Shown piece after piece: positions 58,404-64,000 of a stretch of DNA of 64,000 bases (position 1 is its first letter; the number at the start of each line of letters is the position of its first letter). A program made the translations under genes and the position numbers. The stretch is from Paenibacillus sp. (GTDB lineage Bacteria; Bacillota; Bacilli; Paenibacillales; YIM-B00363), in contig NZ_JAPSKE010000015.1 in NCBI RefSeq assembly GCF_031177825.1, positions 79,940-143,939 of the forward strand, written 5' to 3'. Below the pieces are notes generated by a model. It was given only the letters and a program-made list of their open reading frames with translations. It was not told the DNA's origin and did not search any database.

Positions 58404-58685
58404 GGGCTTCATGACGTTTCATTACATATCCGATTCCTTATTATATAGGAAGTTTCTCGGCTGAGTTTTTCATACCGCATCATATTTTTTCATCACAAAC
58501 CGGACAAAAAACGGGCAACCAGTTATGGCAAAGGCTAAGAGCAGTTCTTCCTTTAAGGTGAGGTAGCCTGCCTTTAAATAATAATACACATTCGTGACTT
58601 TCGAACCTTTTGGGCAGTGGGATAAGAAGGATACAAAGTAATAATGTAGAACTTTAGTAATATAAATTTTCAAGGAGGAAAACAA

Positions 58686-60491
58686 GTGGAAAAAGTGAAA
58701 ATGATTCCAAATGTTAATCTCGATCACCATATCCCTTCGGATTCATTACTTACAACTTCCGACTACCTTAATGATTTAAAATCGGATGAAGTACAATATC
58801 ATAAAAAGGAATACTTGGACTTTAAAGATTTCCAACCTGATCCTTCGGGCTTCTCAATTTGGGACCGTTTCAGAAAACCCGAATTCCAACGCCAAACTAA
58901 CAGCTGGACAGATGAAAAATACATTAATTTGCTATCGACATTGAAAAACAATCAAGTAATACCCGGTGTCATCTTTTGGCTCAACCCAGAGACTGGGCAC
59001 ATATTTGTACTAGACGGGGCCCATCGTTTGTCTGCAATCAGAGCATGGGCTACAGATGACTGGGGCGATTCGGACGAAGCAAAGGAATACGGGTATCTTG
59101 AAGAAGATGAGCTTCGTGCAGCGAATAGAATGAGACAACAAGTTAACGAAGCAATTGGTGATTATGAGGCATGTCGTAAAGCTGCGCTGAAATTTAAAAA
59201 AGTAGTAGACGCCAAGAAAAATCCGAAGGATGAGCTTGACGAATCCGTCGAGTCCATGGGTAGGTTTATGTACCATCTAAACACCTCGCTTAAAATACCA
59301 ATCCAGTGGGTCACCGGCGGGTACCAAGACGCAGAACAGTCATTTGTAAACATAAATACCGGCGGAACCCCCCTTTCTGATGAAGAAGCTTTATTTATTG
59401 AGAACAGACGGTCTCCGGTTGCGAGGGCAATGGCCGGAATAATCAGTAACGGTTCTAAGCAATCAATCTGGATTCAAAATTATGAAGAATGTACCAACAT
59501 AAGCAAAGAACTGTATCAAATATTACTTGCTCCATCTGACAATATTCCATCAAAAATCAAGGTCACGGACTACCCATTGGTCTTACTGAAAAAACAAAAC
59601 AGTTTTGACAGATACCAATTTCTTCAGTATTTATTCTGTGTCATGGAGCACGGTCAAACAGGTAAAAATAACTTACATGCAACTCTCGAAAACCTAGCTA
59701 ATGAGAGTGATGATAATCTTGTAGCTGAAACCACATTGAAGAAGTTAAAGGATTTACAAAGTCATTTATCCCACATACGAGGAAAGTCACCCAATAGCCT
59801 TGGGCTTATGCCAGTTTTCTATTTTTACTCCTTAAAGGGGCAATTCAGTCAGGTTCTTTTCTTCTCTTTCATAATGTGGTTATTTAAGGGCACATCATCG
59901 GAGATTAAAGAGCGTAAACTCATTTTCACCTTAAATAGAGGGCATTTTGAGTCAGTACTAATGTTAACTAAAGAACAAGTAATTAAGTATCTAGGTCGTA
60001 AAGGCGGACCAAGTAGACTCTCGAATAATCAAGCTCAATTTTTTGATCAATTATTGAACGAAGTTAAATTAGGGAAGGCACTGGGCGCAACCCCAAAAGA
60101 AACTGCTGCCGAATTCCTTAAGAATCTCGATGCAAATCTTTACTCTGAGTTTAGAAAGTCAAGCATAGCTGGCCGCCCCTACTCCCAATTCACAAATACT
60201 ACAAAACAACAACAAGAAATTCTCGCCTATTTTGAGGGTTGTTATAAGTGTGAGTTGTGTGGAGGTGCTATTGAGATTAGTGTTTCTCATCAAGTAGATC
60301 ATATAGAAAAGAGAAGTGAGGGTGGAGACAATTCCGTGGGCAACGGGAGGATTGTCCATCCATGGTGTAATAATAATCGCGATAAAATTCCGAACGGAAA
60401 CGAAATACAAAAAACTTCTAAGGTTGTCGAACCCCCAGAGCTACAACCCACTCCTGAACTTATTTACGGGCAACTGGAATTAGATTTTTAA
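58686..60491 (+). CDS. DUF262-like/HNH endonuclease protein (putative anti-phage restriction enzyme)
   Basis: The 601-residue protein has an N-terminal DUF262/ParB-like domain with PEFQRQTNSW (65-74) and the NTP-site-like VLDGAHRLSAIRAW (108-121). A helical middle follows, then a C-terminal HNH nuclease at about 522-566: CELC, VSHQVDHIEKRSEGGDNS, HPWCNNNRD. The CxxC and HPWC cysteines fit a zinc-stabilised HNH. GmrS/GmrD restriction enzymes pair DUF262 with a nuclease, so nucleotide-gated DNA cutting is likely, but no methylase or partner is nearby. Start GTG, 6 bases after AAGGAGG. Codon use is AT-rich, unlike flanking genes, indicating horizontal transfer. Confidence 0.87.
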   Translation: MEKVKMIPNVNLDHHIPSDSLLTTSDYLNDLKSDEVQYHKKEYLDFKDFQPDPSGFSIWDRFRKPEFQRQTNSWTDEKYINLLSTLKNNQVIPGVIFWLNPETGHIFVLDGAHRLSAIRAWATDDWGDSDEAKEYGYLEEDELRAANRMRQQVNEAIGDYEACRKAALKFKKVVDAKKNPKDELDESVESMGRFMYHLNTSLKIPIQWVTGGYQDAEQSFVNINTGGTPLSDEEALFIENRRSPVARAMAGIISNGSKQSIWIQNYEECTNISKELYQILLAPSDNIPSKIKVTDYPLVLLKKQNSFDRYQFLQYLFCVMEHGQTGKNNLHATLENLANESDDNLVAETTLKKLKDLQSHLSHIRGKSPNSLGLMPVFYFYSLKGQFSQVLFFSFIMWLFKGTSSEIKERKLIFTLNRGHFESVLMLTKEQVIKYLGRKGGPSRLSNNQAQFFDQLLNEVKLGKALGATPKETAAEFLKNLDANLYSEFRKSSIAGRPYSQFTNTTKQQQEILAYFEGCYKCELCGGAIEISVSHQVDHIEKRSEGGDNSVGNGRIVHPWCNNNRDKIPNGNEIQKTSKVVEPPELQPTPELIYGQLELDF

Positions 60492-60496
60492 CAGTA

Positions 60497-60533
60497 CAAA
60501 ATCCACCTCCGCTCGCGTTGGAGGTGGATTTTG
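60497..60533. terminator. Bidirectional terminator between nuclease and mobile-element module
   Basis: CAAAATCCACCTCC and GGAGGTGGATTTTG are perfect arms with T-runs on both sides, serving the plus-strand nuclease gene and the minus-strand VirB2-like gene. Confidence 0.9.
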
Positions 60534-60537
60534 TTTA

Positions 60538-61014
60538 TTACACGCTTTCCCCAATTCCCACAAGCAAATCCAGCATCAACGGTGAAAGTTGCATAAGGAG
60601 ATAACCGATCGCCGCGTTCTGGAGGAGCTGCATTCCGCGATCCCGGTTCCCCACCATGATGAACAGGCAGCCGCCCGCGATCATCACGCCGGCCACTGGA
60701 TACGAGAGAGACACGATCAAGTCGATGAGCGGATCGAACGCATGCATGATCTTCCCCTTCAGCGCTCCGCCGATCACCGGGATCGCCTCGCCGGCCTCCA
60801 CCGCGGCCTTCGGTGCAGCGAATACTTTCGTCGCGGAGAGCTGAAGCGCCCCGCCGACGGCCACCAAGAGCGGCACGGTGTGCCCAAGGAACGACTTCAC
60901 CTTCGGCTCGTACAGTCTCCGGCTGTCGATCGTCGGCGCTGCCGCGGCCAGCTCCACAACTGGCTCGAACAACGCCTTCCGTGCCCCGCCCTTTACTCCG
61001 ATCGTCACCTGCAT
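60538..61014 (-). CDS. VirB2/TrbC-like small membrane protein of a conjugative element
   Basis: The 158-residue protein has an amphipathic N-terminal half (RKALFEPVVELAAAAP) and hydrophobic segments near residues 45-62, 96-120 (IVSLSYPVAGVMIAGGCLF) and 130-150. The two last segments joined by a short MVGNRDRG loop resemble VirB2/TrbC pilin-like proteins. The assignment is tentative and rests on topology and the neighbouring translocase. AAGGAGG precedes the ATG used (MQVTIGVKGGARK). It lies 13 bases after the replication-relaxation gene. Confidence 0.6.
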   Translation of the reverse strand: MQVTIGVKGGARKALFEPVVELAAAAPTIDSRRLYEPKVKSFLGHTVPLLVAVGGALQLSATKVFAAPKAAVEAGEAIPVIGGALKGKIMHAFDPLIDLIVSLSYPVAGVMIAGGCLFIMVGNRDRGMQLLQNAAIGYLLMQLSPLMLDLLVGIGESV

Positions 61015-61027
61015 GCTGATCGCCTCC

Positions 61028-61636
61028 TTATCTGATTTCATCCCATAGGTGGATCGTAACGTCCAGACCTTCGCACCACCCCGCCAGCTGCTTACGACGG
61101 CCCTCCGTGAGCGTCACCCATACCAGGCGCGGGAAGTACTTAAGCCGCTCCTGCAGGACGCCTAAGGACCGCAGTAGCCGGTATTTCTCGATCTTGGCTT
61201 CGTTTTGCGCCATCGTCTGCAGATGGTCGACCTCGAGAAAATGCCGCCGGCCGTTGACCTGATACACTGCGTCGGCGACGATCGTCAGTACGCCCTCAAC
61301 CTTGTATCGTACCTCGTTCCGCCACGACTCCGGCGCTCCGATCCGGATGTAGAAATCGTTGCGCATCAGATAATGGCCGACCTGGGCAATCTTCTGGCGT
61401 GCCTTCTCCGCCCCTACGCGCTCGCGGCCGTACTTGTTGAGGTAGAAGATTGTCTCGCCGGTCTCGCACCGCCACGAGCCGAGCAGATGGTCCATATTGG
61501 CGAGCACGCGGCGGGCGTTCCTGTCACCGGCCAATCCGTGGAGCCGCTGGATCTGGCCACGGCTCATATAATCAAGCCTCTTCAATGACGAGAGTATAGC
61601 TTCTTCCCGCTCGAGCTTCCGTTGCTGCAGGAGCAT
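61028..61636 (-). CDS. Replication-relaxation family protein
   Basis: The 202-residue protein has an N-terminal winged helix (ILSSLKRLDYMSRGQIQRLHG), a middle segment with ETIFYLNKYGRERV, and the DNA-processing-like C terminus with HFLEVDHLQTMAQNEAKIEKY. This matches the replication-relaxation (PF13814) family found on integrative elements and plasmids of Gram-positives. It overlaps the translocase gene by 65 bases; its GGAGG site lies inside that gene. The overlap means the two are translated as a unit. Confidence 0.85.
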   Translation of the reverse strand: MLLQQRKLEREEAILSSLKRLDYMSRGQIQRLHGLAGDRNARRVLANMDHLLGSWRCETGETIFYLNKYGRERVGAEKARQKIAQVGHYLMRNDFYIRIGAPESWRNEVRYKVEGVLTIVADAVYQVNGRRHFLEVDHLQTMAQNEAKIEKYRLLRSLGVLQERLKYFPRLVWVTLTEGRRKQLAGWCEGLDVTIHLWDEIR

Positions 61637-62891
61637 TCGCCGCTTCCTCCTTCCTTGGCCGGATGACGAGGTGCGGCCGAATTGTCTTCTCGATAAAATC
61701 GTTTCCGATATACGGCGTCTGGATGACGTGCTTGCGGTCCGTCCGGTAGATCGCGCGGCCCTTGATGAGCGGCAGCTGCTCGGCGCCGGCCTCGTCGAGC
61801 ACGACGCGGCTTGCCGTCTCGGTTGGAAGGCGGAAGCAGATCCGAGCGTCGCAGTTCTGCTTAACCTGGCGCGGGAGTGTGTCGCCAGTCGGGTACTGCG
61901 TTGCGAATATGAGACGATACCCGAGCCCGCCGCCGATCCGCGCGATCTCCGCTAGGATGTTCTCGCATTCGATCTTCGCCTTCTTCAGCTCTTGATTCGT
62001 TTCGCCGGCGCTCGCCAGCTCCGCGCCCTCGTCGACGATCACGAAGTGCCGATACTTGATGCCTGCTTCGACCACGTCCTCGAAGCCTCGCGAACGAAGA
62101 TACTCCTTCCGCTCCTTCATGTCGCCGGCGATCGAGCGCAGCGCGGCAAGACCCTCCGTGACGTCCGTCGCCAGCGTCGCGACTTGCCGCAGGTTAGCAA
62201 ACCGGTTGAACGCGAGCCCACCCTTTAGGTCGAGTAGCGTTAATCGTACCGCGGTCGGCTGCCAGGCGACGAGCGTCGTCACAACGCCCTTCAAAAACAC
62301 CGACTTGCCGTACCGCGTCATGCCGGCTGCGACCATGCGCGGGTAGGCGTCGAAGTCGTGGTAGACGCGCCCCTCGCGGCTCTCGCCGATCAACACGCGC
62401 CAGTCCCTGCAGCTCGCCAGCGCTGCTTCGTCGAACGGAACAAGCGTCGGCATCGGATCCCGGTAAATGCGGATCCTCAACGTGCCGTCGTAGTCGAGCA
62501 ACACTTCCTTCCGCTGCTTCGGACCCGTTAACAGCGCGCGGAGCTGCTGAAGGATGTCGGGGCCGATCCGGAGCGTCCGCAGGTCGTCGATCGTCAGGTC
62601 GATCAGCCCGCGCTTGTGATTCAGACCGTCCTCGATGTGCTGGCGCTTCTTGACGATGTCGTCGAACGACAGCCCGATCGGTATCCGGTAGGCGTATTCG
62701 GTGCCCCACGCGTGTCGCGTGCGGCGCAGCAGATGAATCGTCCGGAGCTTGCCGCCCTCGCTTACCGTCAGGCCGCAGCTGGCCGCGACGCGCTGGATTT
62801 TCGCCGCGTCCGACGCCGATCCGCTCTTGTCGATTGCAGTGTACGCGAGCAGCCCCGCGGCGGCCGCGCAACCGATGGTCTCCAATAACAA
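61572..62891 (-). CDS. FtsK/SpoIIIE-type DNA translocase of a mobile element
   Basis: The 439-residue protein has a Walker A at about 190-197 (AAGMTRYGKSVFLKGVV), a Walker B at about 284-288 (HFVIVDEGAELAS), and TQYPTGDTLPRQVKQNCDARI, typical of FtsK/TraB-type motors. One short N-terminal hydrophobic stretch (about residues 5-18) may anchor it. Such single-subunit motors move double-stranded DNA in pSAM2-like elements. Start is a TTG with GGGG about 9 bases upstream. It leads the three-gene module. Confidence 0.88.
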   Translation of the reverse strand: MLLETIGCAAAAGLLAYTAIDKSGSASDAAKIQRVAASCGLTVSEGGKLRTIHLLRRTRHAWGTEYAYRIPIGLSFDDIVKKRQHIEDGLNHKRGLIDLTIDDLRTLRIGPDILQQLRALLTGPKQRKEVLLDYDGTLRIRIYRDPMPTLVPFDEAALASCRDWRVLIGESREGRVYHDFDAYPRMVAAGMTRYGKSVFLKGVVTTLVAWQPTAVRLTLLDLKGGLAFNRFANLRQVATLATDVTEGLAALRSIAGDMKERKEYLRSRGFEDVVEAGIKYRHFVIVDEGAELASAGETNQELKKAKIECENILAEIARIGGGLGYRLIFATQYPTGDTLPRQVKQNCDARICFRLPTETASRVVLDEAGAEQLPLIKGRAIYRTDRKHVIQTPYIGNDFIEKTIRPHLVIRPRKEEAANAPAATEARAGRSYTLVIEEA

Positions 62892-62984
62892 CGCGCACCA
62901 CCCCTTTACCTTGATATCCGATAGGATAGTTGCCCGCCGCCGGAATGACTTTGAACAAGGCTTGAGGCGCGGTCCTATGCGGAT

Positions 62985-63084
62985 CGGAATATTCCGGAGC
63001 GATTACCGGGCCGGAAGGGTGCCCGGAACAGTGGATCGGAACGATGGTCGGAAGAGGGGGAGGAACACTGGCCGGAATATTCCG
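62985..63084. repeat. 12-bp direct repeat array flanked by CGGAATATTCCG palindromes
   Basis: CGGAA (or AGGAA) recurs at 63012, 63024, 63037, 63049, 63061 and 63073, each 12 bases apart (one step is 13). Perfect palindromes CGGAATATTCCG lie at 62985-62996 and 63073-63084. The array sits between the divergent translocase and HTH genes. It could be an origin iteron set or a multi-site operator. Apart from it, the 300-base gap has no gene I can support. Confidence 0.6.
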
Positions 63085-63193
63085 CTTGATGGTAAAGGGT
63101 ATGGGGCGCTGATTGTCCATTATTCTTAGTTTCCGACACATTTTGGGTATGAAATGTTGATAGATTGTCCACTCTGATGGTGGAGGTGATCGT

Positions 63194-63415
63194 ATGTTTT
63201 TATCTTGGATGAAGCCGAGGACCCGGCTGGGTAAATGGATGGATGATAACGGAGTGCATCAGAATTGGTTGGAGAAGAAAACGGGGTTAAGCCCGAACAC
63301 TGTTTCGGAGCTTTGTAACAATAAGGACTATATTCCGCGGACGAATACACGGTCTAAGGTGATAAGGGCGCTGAGAGAGGTCGACCCCGGGGTCAGCGCC
63401 GGCGACTTCTGGTAA
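63194..63415 (+). CDS. Cro/CI-type HTH transcriptional regulator
   Basis: The 73-residue protein consists almost only of a lambda-repressor-like helix-turn-helix (RLGKWMDDNGVHQNWLEKKT, GLSPNTVSELCNNKDY). GGAGGTGATC sits before the ATG. It is divergent from the translocase module across the repeat array and is the likely regulator of that module. The repeated GATTGTCCA in its upstream region is a candidate binding site. Confidence 0.85.
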   Translation: MFLSWMKPRTRLGKWMDDNGVHQNWLEKKTGLSPNTVSELCNNKDYIPRTNTRSKVIRALREVDPGVSAGDFW

Positions 63416-63418
63416 GGC

Positions 63419-63757
63419 TCACACCCGCCCCACGTTCACGATGTCGTCGAGCCGGATCCGCATTTTCTCCTCCGACGTCTGCAGCCAGATCACCCGGTCG
63501 ATCGGATCGAGCTTCGTTACGACGCCTACGTGCACCGCATCACCAAACGTGCCGAACGCCGCTACAGCCGTTAGATCGCGGCTCATGATTGCTTCGGCCA
63601 GCGCCGCCGAAAGCTCTTCGACCCGCTGTTCGTCGAACTCGGGCTTCTCGCGGGCGTTCAGACCGCGGCGATGGTTCACCTGCGCTTCCCTGAACTGCGG
63701 CAGGATGATGCGCGACGACTCCCACAAACCATTTCCTCGTAGCTTTTTCCCTCTCAT
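63419..63757 (-). CDS. YolD-like family protein
   Basis: The 112-residue protein has the family's NGLWESSRIILPQFREA near the N terminus and a beta-rich C terminus with VTKLDPIDRVIWLQ and RIRLDDIVNV. YolD-like proteins often accompany Y-family polymerases or mobile elements and are probably DNA-damage-related, but none is adjacent here. GGGTGATC precedes the ATG giving MRGKKLRGNG. It converges on the HTH gene with 3 bases between stops. Confidence 0.87.
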   Translation of the reverse strand: MRGKKLRGNGLWESSRIILPQFREAQVNHRRGLNAREKPEFDEQRVEELSAALAEAIMSRDLTAVAAFGTFGDAVHVGVVTKLDPIDRVIWLQTSEEKMRIRLDDIVNVGRV

Positions 63758-63880
63758 ACCGATCACCCTTTGCGAATACATGTTCCCTTATTATACTCGG
63801 AACGAATGTTCTGTAAACGAAAAATGTCCGCTACCGGCCCCGTATGAAAAAAGAACCCTTTTCAGTCCCGGGATGGTATT

Positions 63881-64000
63881 ATCCCCTCATGGTAGACAGT
63901 GAAAAAAGAGTCCATGGTATCATGGATACAACACTGTCTACCGGAGGGGATTTTTCTATGCCGCCAAAAAAAGGGCAAAAGTTAACCCAATACAAAGAAG
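63881..64000 (+). mobile_element. Left end of an insertion sequence, cut by the window edge
   Basis: An extended inverted repeat (ATCCCCTC...GGTAGACAGTG / CACTGTCTACC...GAGGGGAT) spans 63881-63951 with an inner TCCATG/CATGGA hairpin. It ends just before a start codon with GGAGGGG. The encoded peptide beginning MPPKKGQKLTQYKE resembles IS3-family transposase OrfA leaders. The true terminal repeat lies near 63890 and the right end is outside the window. Confidence 0.6.
63958..64000 (+). CDS. Transposase, IS3-like OrfA, 5' end only
   Basis: Fourteen codons (MPPKKGQKLTQYKE) remain before the window end. The Lys-rich start and the GGAGGGG site 8 bases upstream fit an IS3-type OrfA HTH protein. 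Identification is tentative because only the leader is present. Confidence 0.5.
   Translation, partial: MPPKKGQKLTQYKE

Noticed and set aside
58470..58730. Possible 86-residue (or 39-residue) minus-strand protein ending FVMKKYDAV
   Set aside because: It overlaps the ribosome site and start of the DUF262/HNH gene, has no ribosome site of its own, and AT-rich DNA easily gives hydrophobic open frames. The last part is protein-like enough to recheck by database search.
62950..63172. Proline-rich minus-strand frames across the 12-bp repeat array
   Set aside because: The 12-base period gives pseudo-repeats in every frame, there is no ribosome site, and the frames enter antisense or out-of-frame sequence of the translocase gene.

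Overview
The window is about 64 kb of GC-rich chromosome from an endospore-forming member of the Bacillota. It is most likely a Paenibacillus- or Cohnella-like member of the Paenibacillaceae. The evidence is sporulation genes (ytrH, ytrI, YheC/YheD, DUF3231), Bacillus-type synteny (citZ-icd-mdh, accDA-pyk, dnaE-ytrH-ytrI-ytpI-ytoI), strong AGGAGG ribosome sites, and LplABC-type sugar transporters beside AraC and LacI regulators. I could see no rRNA, tRNA or CRISPR array.

Region 1 (1-25.6 kb) is core housekeeping DNA, mostly on the minus strand. It runs: PhoR/PnpS-like kinase (cut by the window edge), class I fumarase, YfbR nucleotidase, small membrane protein, DUF3231 protein, the TCA block mdh-icd-citZ, a convergent ppx/ppk polyphosphate pair with a glyoxalase-fold gene between, fxsA, thioesterase, pyk, accA-accD, pgpA and dnaE. 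The divergent ytrH-ytrI-ytpI sporulation genes and ytoI follow. Two genes often found in these neighbourhoods, phoP before phoR and pfkA between accA and pyk, are not here.

Region 2 (25.6-39.6 kb) is carbohydrate metabolism. It holds an ADP-ribosylglycohydrolase, an AraC regulator, a PhnP-like metallo-hydrolase, and a LacI - Gfo/Idh - permease - permease - lipoprotein - GH123-like hydrolase set. A GH172 (DUF2961) gene lies divergent from a second AraC regulator. No transporter ATPase is encoded, so a shared MsmX-type ATPase is presumed.

Region 3 (40.3-46.6 kb) is five adjacent, translationally coupled YheC/YheD ATP-grasp genes whose catalytic motifs all look intact. Their chemistry is unknown, and this is the most interesting chromosomal feature.

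Region 4 (46.6-58.2 kb) is mixed core: HAD phosphatase, AI-2E-family transporter, radical SAM YfkAB, HD-GYP phosphodiesterase, YunD-like metallophosphoesterase, moaA and moaE, an NlpC/P60 lipoprotein, and a CPA2 antiporter behind a structured leader that ends in a terminator (candidate riboswitch). A PH-domain protein and two small proteins are also present.

Region 5 (about 58.4-64 kb) is accessory DNA. An AT-rich DUF262+HNH nuclease gene, probably anti-phage, sits next to a compact mobile-element module: VirB2/TrbC-like protein, replication-relaxation protein, FtsK-type translocase, 12-bp repeat array, HTH regulator and YolD-like protein. The left end of an insertion sequence is cut by the window edge. 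An orphan terminator at 58.33 kb marks a probable insertion boundary.
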